A DNA stretch of 64,000 bases from an uncultured Prevotellaceae bacterium (GTDB lineage: Bacteria > Bacteroidota > Bacteroidia > Bacteroidales > Bacteroidaceae): assembly GCA_900316475.1 (NCBI GenBank), contig ONDA01000001.1, forward strand, positions 52,208 to 116,207, written 5' to 3'. The notes below the pieces were generated by a model, which was not told the origin of the DNA, did no database searches, and worked only from the letters and a program-made list of their open reading frames with translations. This document shows positions 37,728 through 46,894 of the stretch, piece after piece. Within the stretch, counting starts at the first letter, position 1. Each line of letters opens with the position of its first letter. The position numbers and the translations under genes were made by a program.

Positions 37728-40700
37728 ATGAGAAACCGATTCAATCGCTTCGCTATGCGAAGAATACTCAGAACCATCATACTCATGATGGCGCTCGTAG
37801 CCACAGGCACACTGAGCGCACAGACAATCACGTCGGTACATGGTACGGTGAGCGACGATATGGGCCCGTTGATGGGTGCCACCGTCTGCGAGATTGACGG
37901 TACCGGACGTATCATCAACTCGGCCATCACCGACCTCAATGGTAATTTCACCATGAAGGTGAAGAGCACGAAAGACAAGATCCGCTTCAGCTATGTAGGC
38001 ATGAGGACACAGACGTTGTCGCTCGACCGCACAACCTATAAGGTTAGCATGTCGTCGGCCACACAGCTGAAGGAAGTGACCGTGAAGTCGAAGCGCCGCG
38101 TCACAGGTAGCGGCCTGCCCATCCCGCAGCGCGAGGTGTCGAGTGCTACGCAGACGCTGTCGATGAAGGAGTTCGAGGGTCTTGCCCTCACGTCGGTCGA
38201 CGAAGCCCTGCAGGGACGTATCGCCGGTCTCGACATCATTGGCAACTCTGGTGACCTGGGCGCCGGTTCTACCATGCGTCTGCGTGGTTCGGCTTCGCTG
38301 TCGTCGCTGACCGATGCCAACCCGCTGATTGTCGTCGACGGCAACGTCCGTGAAGTCAGTCTCGACAACTTCGACATGGGCTCGGCCAACAATGAGAAGT
38401 TCGCCGAACTGCTGAATATCAACCCCGAGGATATCGCCGACATCCGCGTGCTGAAGGATGCTGCCGCTACGGCCCTCTACGGTTCACAGGGTGGTAACGG
38501 TGTCATCGAACTGACGACGAAGCGTGGTGTGCGCGGCGCACCGAAACTCACCTATTCGCTGAAGCTGACGGGTACTTACCAGCCCAAGGGCTACGATATG
38601 CTTAACGGTGACGACTACACCATGCTGCTCAAGGAGAGCTACTTCAACCCGGCACAGAGCGACAATGCTTCCGACATTCCCGAGTTGAACTACGACCCTA
38701 CCTTCTCAGAGTACGAGCAGTTTAACAACAATACCGACTGGCGCGACGCCGTTACGCAGTGGGGTCTGCGTCAGAACCACTATCTGACCGTCAGCGGTGG
38801 CGGTGAGAAGGCTTCGTTCCGTATCGGTGGCGGTTTCGACCACGAGACGGGTACTATCATCAAGCAGAAGCTGCAGCGCTTCTCCACCCGTGTGGCTCTG
38901 GACTACAACGTGTCAGAGCGCATCCGCGTGAGCACCAACTTCGCCTTGACCTATACCAAGAACGACATGAACTGGAAGTTCAATACCGGCAACTGGGTTG
39001 ACTTCAAGGGCAATGGTGAAGGTCTGCTGGGGCTGGCCCTGCGTAAGATGCCTAACATGGGCATCTACGAACAGAACCCGACGACGGGTGCCGATACCGA
39101 TGCTTATTACACGATGTTGCAGAATGGCTCTGCCGTCTTTAACAACGACCAGAAGCGTTATCCCAACCCCGTGGCTGTGGCCAATCTGGCCAAGAACCAG
39201 CAGACGACCTACGACATCACCCCTGAGCTGATTATCCAGTACCAGCTCCTCGGCATGGACGAAGAGCACTGGCAGCTGAACTGGCGTGGCTCCGTCTATA
39301 TGAACATCTTCAACGATTATACCAACCGCTTCTACCCGCAGGAACTGCGCACGGTGAACTGGGATGCCGGCGTCAACTCGTCGTATGACGGCTCGTCGAA
39401 GAGCGTGGCCTTCAACACCAAGCAGCAGCTGACACTGATTCCGGCGTTCAAGAACCAGGACCACAGTGCCATGCTTCTCGGTAAGTTCGAGCTGACCAGC
39501 GGTTCGGCAACAGGACAGTCTGAAGACAAGAGCGGCGCTCCCTCGGGCATCACCACGACGCAGGGCGGCGGACAGATTACCGGTCTCGGCTCTTGGTACA
39601 ACCAGTGGCGCTCGATGTATTTCACCGTGTCGGCACACTACGCCTATAAAGGCCGCTATATCGCTGACTTCACCCTGCGTGCCGACGGTACGACGAAGTT
39701 CGGACCGAACAACCGCTGGGGCTACTTCCCCTCAGCTTCGCTGAAGTGGATTGTCAGCGACGAACCGTGGATGGAGAAGCTCAAGCCGACACTGTCGATG
39801 CTGGCCATCCGTCCCAGCTGGGGTCGCGTCGGTAACCAGCCGCGTTACGAATACCTCTTTACGTCGAAATACGGCGTCACCGCCAAGTACATCGACATCA
39901 ACGCCATGGCTCCGCTCAACATCCGCCTGTCAGACTTGAGGTGGCAGATAAACACCAGCTATAACATCGGTGTCGACTTAGGCTTCTTCGACGATCGCCT
40001 GAACCTGGTTGTCGAAGCCTACCAGTCAACCGTTACCGATATGCTGATGGAGAAGTACCGCATACCCTCCAACGCCGGTTTCATCACCGTGCCTTACCGC
40101 AATAGTGGTAAACTGCGTAATACGGGTTGGGAGTTCCATGTCAACACCAACCGCCTGATTAAGAAAGGTAAGTTCCAGTTTGACCTTAACGCCAACTTCG
40201 GTAACAACCGTAATGAGATTCTTGAGATGGAAGAGTATGTGCTGAACAACCTCAACTCTACCTTCGGCTATAACAACGCTGAGTGGCTGCGCCGTGTGCA
40301 GCTGAACAACCCGCTGGGTGCCATCTACGGCTTCCGCTACAAGGGCGTCTACCAGTATAATTATAACACGGTGGCCAATATGAGTGCCGACGAGCGCGCC
40401 CAGTTCCTGGCCAGCGGCAAGACGGCTCCCGTAGCTATCAATGCTGACGGCAACCTGGTACTCGACGCTAACGGCAACCCCGTCCGCATGAAGTACAACT
40501 ACACCAACGACACCTCTGGCCGTAACTATTCCTTCAACGGCGGCGATGCCATCTATGAGGATGTCAACCACGACGGACAAATCAACAACCTTGATATCGT
40601 CTACCTCGGCTCTTCGCTGCCTAAGCTGACGGGTGGCTTCGGCTTCACGTTCTATTATGGCGACTGGAAACTGAGCACACAGTTCACCTACCGCTATGGC

Positions 40701-41114
40701 AATAAGATCCTGAACATTGCCCGCCTGCGTGCCGAGTCCATGAGCTCGAACGACAACCAGTCGCAGGCCGTGAACTACCGCTGGCGCAAGGAGGGTGACG
40801 TCACCACGATACCCCGTGCCATGTATGGCGACGCCAGCAACTTCAACTCGCAGGTCAGCGACCGCTATGTGGAGGATGGCTCTTATCTGCGTATGGGTTA
40901 TGCCCAGCTCTCCTACACCATCAAGAAGCAGTATCTGAAGTGGATTGGCCTGAACAAGATCAGTGTCTATGCCAGTGCCAACAACCCGTTCGTGCTGACG
41001 AAGTACACGGGTGTCGACCCCGACATCTCGGCCAACGGCTATGATCCGGCCATCGACTACTCTCAGACACCGCGTTCACGTTCTTATACCTTAGGTATTA
41101 CAGTAGATTTCTAA
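37728..41114 (+). CDS. SusC/RagA-family TonB-dependent outer-membrane transporter
   Basis: A 1128-residue protein with a signal peptide ending at LSAQ (about residue 33 from the first ATG; the ATG at 37752 is an alternative start). It has a carboxypeptidase-regulatory-like domain (SVHGTVSDDMGPLMGATVCE), a plug (STMRLRGSASLSSLTDANPL and ATALYGSQGGNGVIELTTKR) and a barrel ending in YTLGITVDF. It forms a transport complex with the SusD-like protein encoded 15 bp downstream. The substrate is unknown: no glycoside hydrolase, lyase or protease lies nearby. Confidence 0.9.
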   Translation: MRNRFNRFAMRRILRTIILMMALVATGTLSAQTITSVHGTVSDDMGPLMGATVCEIDGTGRIINSAITDLNGNFTMKVKSTKDKIRFSYVGMRTQTLSLDRTTYKVSMSSATQLKEVTVKSKRRVTGSGLPIPQREVSSATQTLSMKEFEGLALTSVDEALQGRIAGLDIIGNSGDLGAGSTMRLRGSASLSSLTDANPLIVVDGNVREVSLDNFDMGSANNEKFAELLNINPEDIADIRVLKDAAATALYGSQGGNGVIELTTKRGVRGAPKLTYSLKLTGTYQPKGYDMLNGDDYTMLLKESYFNPAQSDNASDIPELNYDPTFSEYEQFNNNTDWRDAVTQWGLRQNHYLTVSGGGEKASFRIGGGFDHETGTIIKQKLQRFSTRVALDYNVSERIRVSTNFALTYTKNDMNWKFNTGNWVDFKGNGEGLLGLALRKMPNMGIYEQNPTTGADTDAYYTMLQNGSAVFNNDQKRYPNPVAVANLAKNQQTTYDITPELIIQYQLLGMDEEHWQLNWRGSVYMNIFNDYTNRFYPQELRTVNWDAGVNSSYDGSSKSVAFNTKQQLTLIPAFKNQDHSAMLLGKFELTSGSATGQSEDKSGAPSGITTTQGGGQITGLGSWYNQWRSMYFTVSAHYAYKGRYIADFTLRADGTTKFGPNNRWGYFPSASLKWIVSDEPWMEKLKPTLSMLAIRPSWGRVGNQPRYEYLFTSKYGVTAKYIDINAMAPLNIRLSDLRWQINTSYNIGVDLGFFDDRLNLVVEAYQSTVTDMLMEKYRIPSNAGFITVPYRNSGKLRNTGWEFHVNTNRLIKKGKFQFDLNANFGNNRNEILEMEEYVLNNLNSTFGYNNAEWLRRVQLNNPLGAIYGFRYKGVYQYNYNTVANMSADERAQFLASGKTAPVAINADGNLVLDANGNPVRMKYNYTNDTSGRNYSFNGGDAIYEDVNHDGQINNLDIVYLGSSLPKLTGGFGFTFYYGDWKLSTQFTYRYGNKILNIARLRAESMSSNDNQSQAVNYRWRKEGDVTTIPRAMYGDASNFNSQVSDRYVEDGSYLRMGYAQLSYTIKKQYLKWIGLNKISVYASANNPFVLTKYTGVDPDISANGYDPAIDYSQTPRSRSYTLGITVDF

Positions 41115-41129
41115 AAAGGAGGAACAATT

Positions 41130-42914
41130 ATGAAAACCAAGATTTATAGTAAGATAAAGAATGCTGGTCTGATGGGACTGTTAGGGCTTGTCGGACTGAT
41201 GGGATATTCAAGCTGTTCTGACTTCCTTGAAATAGAACCGCTGAATGAGATTACCCTGGAGAAATTCTGGACGGAGAAGGCCGACGTCGAAGGCATCATT
41301 GCCGGTTGCTATTCGGGCTTGCAGGACCAGAACATCATCCGTCGTATGATTGTCTGGGGCGAGTGCCGCTCCGAGAATGTCGGCATCGGTATGAACATCA
41401 ACGACGACACGCAGCTGGAGAAGGTGATGAAGGAGAACATCGACGCCAAGAACGGCTATACCATCTGGGATGGTTTCTACAATATCATCAACCGCTGTAA
41501 TACCGTTATCAAGTATGCGCCTGGCGTGGCTGCCAGCGACCCCGCTTACGCGGAGAGCGAACTCAATGCTCATATCGCTGAGGTGACGGCCTTGCGCTCG
41601 CTGTGCTACTTCTACCTCATCCGCACTTTCCGCGATGTGCCTTATTCTACGGTAGCCTTTACCGACGACGACCAGAAGATGGACCTGCCGGCAACGAAGT
41701 TTGAGGACGTCCTTGACTCGCTCATCACCAGCCTGGAGGGCGTGAAGAATATGGCCGTGAAACGTTATCCTACCACCACGCCGCTCTATCAGACGGGCCG
41801 CATCACTCAGGATGCCATCCATGCCATGCTCTGTGAGATGTACTTGTGGAAGCAGGACTACCAGAACTGTATCAAGTATGCCAATCTGGTCATTGACTCC
41901 AAGAAGCAGATAGCCGAGGAGAACAAGCGGTCGTCCAATAGCTACGGACTCTCTGGCAACACAGACGAGAACCGCTTCAATGGTTACCCGCTGGTCAACG
42001 GTAGCATCACGAGTGGCTATTTCGGCAATGCCTATACCACACTCTTCGGTAGGGACGACAATGCGCAGAACTATAATCAGGAGATTATCTTCCAGCTCGT
42101 CTTCGACGATGACCCACGCGGCCACAGCATGATAGCCAATGGTGCCGTCAACGCCTTCTATGGCAATGCTACTACGCCGATGGGTATGCTGGTGCCCTCT
42201 GACTATGTGCTCGAAGACATCGAGAAGTCATCGCAGCGCACCATCTTTGCCGACCGCAACAAGAAGGTGGATGCCCGTATGTATGAGAACTGCAACGGCC
42301 TCTTTGGGACTGTCAACAAGTACGTCACCAATTCCGTCATCATCAATGCGCAGAGCACGTCAGACATCTCCACCACCTATAGCGGTATCTACACCGACGG
42401 ACAGAATGCTTCCAACTGGGTGATTTACCGCTTGTCGGACATCATGCTGCTCAAGGCCGAGGCACTGTCACAGCTGCTCAGTCCCGACGCCGACCAGGCT
42501 GCCATTGACTATAACAAGCCGTTGATTGACGAGGCTTTCGCCTTGGTGAACGCTGTCAACAAGCGCTCGGTATGCGAGACACAGCTGGTCGATACCCTGT
42601 CGCGTAATGACTACACCACGAAGGCGCGTCTTGAGACGCTTGTCTATCAGGAGCGTCAGCGCGAACTGATGTTCGAAGGCAAGCGCTGGTACGACCTGGT
42701 ACGTATTGCACGCCGTGAGGGTAACACGCAGACGCTGGTCAATGCTGCCCTGCGCAAGGTGACTACCGGTTCGGCTCTGATAGCCAACAAACTGGCTAAG
42801 ATGGATGCTATCTACTGGCCTTATAACTATGAGGAGCTGAAGGTCAACAGGAACCTGCATCAGAACTCTGCGTTCAGCAGCGGCGATAACGGCAGCTATG
42901 CGACAAACAACTGA
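41130..42914 (+). CDS. SusD/RagB-family outer-membrane lipoprotein
   Basis: A 594-residue lipoprotein: signal peptide with lipobox YSSC (Cys at about residue 30), SusD-like N-terminus (DFLEIEPLNEITLEKFW), TPR helices with EVTALRSLCYFYLIRTFRDVP and the C-terminal RagB/SusD signature (LVYQERQRELMFEGKRWYDL). It is the lid partner of the SusC-like transporter just upstream. A longer reading frame of the next gene begins inside its 3' end, but the likely start lies after its stop codon. Confidence 0.9.
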   Translation: MKTKIYSKIKNAGLMGLLGLVGLMGYSSCSDFLEIEPLNEITLEKFWTEKADVEGIIAGCYSGLQDQNIIRRMIVWGECRSENVGIGMNINDDTQLEKVMKENIDAKNGYTIWDGFYNIINRCNTVIKYAPGVAASDPAYAESELNAHIAEVTALRSLCYFYLIRTFRDVPYSTVAFTDDDQKMDLPATKFEDVLDSLITSLEGVKNMAVKRYPTTTPLYQTGRITQDAIHAMLCEMYLWKQDYQNCIKYANLVIDSKKQIAEENKRSSNSYGLSGNTDENRFNGYPLVNGSITSGYFGNAYTTLFGRDDNAQNYNQEIIFQLVFDDDPRGHSMIANGAVNAFYGNATTPMGMLVPSDYVLEDIEKSSQRTIFADRNKKVDARMYENCNGLFGTVNKYVTNSVIINAQSTSDISTTYSGIYTDGQNASNWVIYRLSDIMLLKAEALSQLLSPDADQAAIDYNKPLIDEAFALVNAVNKRSVCETQLVDTLSRNDYTTKARLETLVYQERQRELMFEGKRWYDLVRIARREGNTQTLVNAALRKVTTGSALIANKLAKMDAIYWPYNYEELKVNRNLHQNSAFSSGDNGSYATNN

Positions 42915-42939
42915 TATATGTAAAAACGAAGAAACGATT

Positions 42940-45009
42940 ATGAGACTCATACGATATATTTATATGATAGGTTTCTCGATCCTGGCATCGGTATCGCTAA
43001 CAAGCTGTTCCGATGAACCAGACGGCGAGAACTTCTATACTTTTACCGGTGAAATGGCGAGCGACTACTTGAAGAACCGCTCACAATATAGCCAGTTTTC
43101 AGCCATCGTGGAACGTGCAGGACTGATGGACCTGCTCTCTACCTATGGCAAGTACACTTGCTTCGTGCCTAACGACAGTGCGGTGACGGCCTACCTGTCG
43201 CGCCATGGCAAGAACAGCGTCTCCGACCTCTCCAGGGAGGACTGCGACACGATTGCCCGCACCCACCTCGTGGCAAATATGTACTCTACGATGGAGATGA
43301 CGCAGGACCGTCTGCCTACGGCCAACATGTTGGGACGTTATATCGCCACCTCGTCAGGCTTCGATGCTGACGGCAATGCCGTCGTCATCTTGGAGGGTAT
43401 AGCACAGATCTACAACACGCTGAAGGACGACTCTGTGGAGAATGGTATCATGCAGCCCATCAATATGGTCATCGAGAAGTCCAACAGCTACGTCACCGAC
43501 GTGCTGCGCGACAATCCTAAGATCAGCACCTATTATCAGGCACTCGTTGCTACGGGAATGCTTGAAGAGTTGTCCTTGGTGGACGACCCGACCTGGGACC
43601 CCAAGAGCCACAGCAAGTACTACTATAAGTCTCACACATGGAGTGAGGTGGCATGGGTACCTGACACGAAGAAGTACGGCTTTACCTTCTTTGTCGTTCC
43701 CGACGACGTGCTGACACAGAAGTACGGCATTGCCAAGGGCGACGTCCGTGCCCTCTACGAAAAGGCCTGCGAACTCTACGACCCCGTCTATCCGCAGGAC
43801 GTCAATGCGCCCGGTCACAGCTTTGAGAACTTGAGCGACTCGGTGAACCCGCTGCGCCGCTTCATCCAGTATCATATCCTGAACAAGTATGTGGCCGGTA
43901 CGGCTGACCTGACGCCGATGGAAGTGAATATCGGTGTGGTGAACGGTGCCTTCGGCTTTGACGAGTCGCTGATTAACCCTGTCGACTGGCATTACACCTT
44001 GTTGCCTCATACGATGATGAAGGTAGAGCAACTCACGGTGTCCGACTATGTCGGCCATGGAATCATACGTGAGCGCTATATCAACCGCCGCTATGACAAG
44101 ACCTACAACATTGAAGGCCAGCATATCGATGCCACCGTGGAGACGGATAACGTCCATGATGCCATCAATGGCCACTACTTCTATGTTGACGACATCGTCG
44201 CTTTCACTGACCAGGTGAAGAACATCGTCCAGAACGACCGTATCCGTATGGACTTCTCGTCCGTCTTCCCCGAGGTTGTCTGCAACGGTCTGCGCTATGA
44301 GGGCAACCCCACGCAGGACGACAGCAACGACACGCCTGACGACTCCTCGACACCGAAGAACGGACGTAACTACTACTTCCCCATGGGTTATCTCGACGGC
44401 GTCAGCTTCACCAACTGTAGCGTGGTGCTCCGTCGTCCACATATCAACTTCTGGTCGTGGCAGGGCGACGAGTGGAACCTCTTCGGCGACTACGACTTCA
44501 CCTTCCGCATACCGCCGGTACCCTATAGCGGCGACTGGCAGATACGCTTAGGCTTCTGCGCCCTTGAGACGCGTGGCGTGATGCAGGTCTACTTCGATGG
44601 CGTACCGCAGGGTATTCCTCTCGATATGACGAAGTTCCTTAACAGCGACCTGTACATCGGCGACCGCTTCGAGACCGATGAGACGGCGGCAAAGTATGAC
44701 GCTATGAGCGATGAGGACAAGGCTCAGGAGCAGAAACTGCTGAAGAACCTCGGTGCCTACCGCGCACCGCGTTCCATCTTCCACTTCTCGACGTCGGCCA
44801 AGTTCTACTTCGTGGGCAACGAGCGCACCTATCGCCGCATCCTCTGTCAGACTTACATTGACGCCACCAAGGACCACTATCTGCGCTTCCGCGTGGCCAG
44901 CGATGGTAAGCAGGGTAATAACAACGAGTTCATGCTCGACTACCTGGAGCTGGTGCCTAAGAGCGTTTACGGTGTCGACGGCGACGGCGATATGGAAGAC
45001 GACCTGTAA
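42940..45009 (+). CDS. Fasciclin-domain outer-membrane lipoprotein (689 residues)
   Basis: ATG 42940 is chosen because it begins a proper signal peptide (MRLIRYIYMIGFSILASVSL) ending in the lipobox LTSC. The frame is open back to 42898, but those codons overlap susD. Fasciclin motifs are visible at about residues 60-78 (YGKYTCFVPNDSAVTAYL) and 240-265 (YGFTFFVVPDDVLTQKYG). The last third has a beta-rich domain (about 475-690) that could be a separate sandwich fold, ending with MLDYLELVPKSVYG. It stands between a SusD gene and another fasciclin gene. The domain and context suggest a surface adhesin or glycan-binding accessory of the SusCD complex. Confidence 0.78.
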   Translation: MRLIRYIYMIGFSILASVSLTSCSDEPDGENFYTFTGEMASDYLKNRSQYSQFSAIVERAGLMDLLSTYGKYTCFVPNDSAVTAYLSRHGKNSVSDLSREDCDTIARTHLVANMYSTMEMTQDRLPTANMLGRYIATSSGFDADGNAVVILEGIAQIYNTLKDDSVENGIMQPINMVIEKSNSYVTDVLRDNPKISTYYQALVATGMLEELSLVDDPTWDPKSHSKYYYKSHTWSEVAWVPDTKKYGFTFFVVPDDVLTQKYGIAKGDVRALYEKACELYDPVYPQDVNAPGHSFENLSDSVNPLRRFIQYHILNKYVAGTADLTPMEVNIGVVNGAFGFDESLINPVDWHYTLLPHTMMKVEQLTVSDYVGHGIIRERYINRRYDKTYNIEGQHIDATVETDNVHDAINGHYFYVDDIVAFTDQVKNIVQNDRIRMDFSSVFPEVVCNGLRYEGNPTQDDSNDTPDDSSTPKNGRNYYFPMGYLDGVSFTNCSVVLRRPHINFWSWQGDEWNLFGDYDFTFRIPPVPYSGDWQIRLGFCALETRGVMQVYFDGVPQGIPLDMTKFLNSDLYIGDRFETDETAAKYDAMSDEDKAQEQKLLKNLGAYRAPRSIFHFSTSAKFYFVGNERTYRRILCQTYIDATKDHYLRFRVASDGKQGNNNEFMLDYLELVPKSVYGVDGDGDMEDDL

Positions 45010-45040
45010 ATTAGTAATGAGAATTTAGAAATTAGGAATT

Positions 45041-46864
45041 ATGATTACCAAGTTATATAATAGATTATGTAGAGGCCTGCTGTACTGCGGCGTCGTCGCA
45101 GTCTTCACCGCCTGCACTGATACGTGGGACGACCATTATGACGGTGTTGCCACTGGCGTGCAGGAGGGCTCCCTCTGGCAGGCCATCCAGCAGAACGACC
45201 AGCTCAGCAACTTCGCCAGGGTTCTCCAGGCCTGTGGCTACGACAAAGCCTTGGGCGGCAGCCAAGTGTTTACCGTCTTTGCGCCCACCAACGACCAGCT
45301 GTCGTCGGCAGAGGCTGATGCCCTCATCCGCTCCTATCAAGCAGAGAAGGGGCTGGTGAACGATGACGACAATACCGTCATCAAGGAGTTCCTGCAGAAC
45401 CATATTGCCTTGTACAACTACTCGGTTTCGCCCAGTAGCAAGGATACCATCACGCTGATGAATGGCAAGTACGTCTCGCTGGAAGCCAACAAGATTGGCA
45501 ATGCTCCGCTGACGTCTAAGAATCAATTGTATGGTAATGGCGTGCTCTTCACCATCGGCGGCAAGCTCGACTATCTGCCAAACGTGTTCGAGTATCTGCG
45601 TAAGGATGCCGACCTCGATAGTGTTGCAAGCTTCTTCTACAGCAGCCGCTTCTATCGCCGTGAGTTCCAGGAGGACAAGAGCGTACGCGGTGAGATTGTC
45701 GATGGCAAGACGGTTTACCTCGACTCTGTCTTCACACAGGTCAACGAACTCTTTGGCAATGAGTTCCTCAATGCCAAGCTGAACAGGGAGGATAGCACCT
45801 ACTGGATGGTGGTGCCCACCAACGAGGTGTGGCGGCAGCTCTACGATGCCTACACCCCCTGCTTCGAATACGACCAGACGGTGGCCGATGCCGACTCACT
45901 GGCTTACACCAATTCCCGGTTGGCCATTGTCAAGGGTACTATCTTCAGCCGTACCCTCAATCCTGATGCTGCCTTGGTTGACTCGGCTTACTCTACCAAC
46001 GCCGTACATCCGCTGTCGCGACATTATACCTGGGGTGCCGAGGTGTTCCACTATTACCAGTATGGCGACGGCTTAGGCTATAGCCAGCAGAAGCCGCTTC
46101 AGCCCGGTGGCGTCCTCTTCGGCACGCAGAATGTCATCTGCTCTAACGGTCAGGTGATGAAGGCCAACGTTGGCAACTGGAATTTCAATCCGCTGAATAC
46201 GTTCTTACGTCCCGTCATCATCGAGGCCGAAGGTCAGGGAAGTATCAAGTCGGTGAGCCGCAAGATAAACAGCACGACGCGTGAGGTTGAGGATGCCGTT
46301 ATTCCTACAACACGTGTCGTCTCGACCGAGAACAACTTCTACGGAAAGGTGTGGAGCAACAGCTATGTGGAGTTCCGTCAGCTTTATTCCCAGAACGACA
46401 GTGCGACGTTCAACATCCGCGATGTCCTCTCCAACGTGGGATACGACATCTACCTCGTGATGGCTCCGGCTTTGGCCAACGACAGCAATGCTACTGACAT
46501 TGAGCGTGCGCCGGTCAAAATGAACACCGTCATTGCCTATACCGAGAAAGATGGTACTATGAAGGAGCAGAAATTGGCTCAAGGCCTTGTCACCACGCCC
46601 GATCAGGTAGACTATCTGCTGGTGGCTGAGGATTACAAGTTCCCTGTCTGCACTTATGGACTGAGCTCTACCGGTGATGCCAAGGTAACACTGCGCGTCG
46701 AGACCAATGTACGTCCCTCCGAGTTCAACCGTGGTACCTATTCGCGAACCCTGCGCATCGACTGCATCATGCTCATCCCTCATGGCATGGCGGTCGACTC
46801 GGACGAGATGTTCGGCATTGCTGCCCACGGCGACGGTGTCGTATATACTAGGCGCAAGAAGTAA
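45041..46864 (+). CDS. Fasciclin-domain outer-membrane lipoprotein (607 residues)
   Basis: The lipobox is FTAC (Cys at about residue 25), followed by a first fasciclin unit with FARVLQACGYDKALGGSQVF and TVFAPTNDQLSSAEADALI (about 58-96). A second unit contains YWMVVPTNEVWRQLYD (about 253-268). The C-terminal quarter is beta-rich. It resembles the previous gene in plan, so the two are probably a diverged duplication. It is followed after 30 bp by the second SusC-like gene. Confidence 0.8.
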   Translation: MITKLYNRLCRGLLYCGVVAVFTACTDTWDDHYDGVATGVQEGSLWQAIQQNDQLSNFARVLQACGYDKALGGSQVFTVFAPTNDQLSSAEADALIRSYQAEKGLVNDDDNTVIKEFLQNHIALYNYSVSPSSKDTITLMNGKYVSLEANKIGNAPLTSKNQLYGNGVLFTIGGKLDYLPNVFEYLRKDADLDSVASFFYSSRFYRREFQEDKSVRGEIVDGKTVYLDSVFTQVNELFGNEFLNAKLNREDSTYWMVVPTNEVWRQLYDAYTPCFEYDQTVADADSLAYTNSRLAIVKGTIFSRTLNPDAALVDSAYSTNAVHPLSRHYTWGAEVFHYYQYGDGLGYSQQKPLQPGGVLFGTQNVICSNGQVMKANVGNWNFNPLNTFLRPVIIEAEGQGSIKSVSRKINSTTREVEDAVIPTTRVVSTENNFYGKVWSNSYVEFRQLYSQNDSATFNIRDVLSNVGYDIYLVMAPALANDSNATDIERAPVKMNTVIAYTEKDGTMKEQKLAQGLVTTPDQVDYLLVAEDYKFPVCTYGLSSTGDAKVTLRVETNVRPSEFNRGTYSRTLRIDCIMLIPHGMAVDSDEMFGIAAHGDGVVYTRRKK

Positions 46865-46894
46865 TATTTTGTAAGTATTTAGAAATGTACTGAT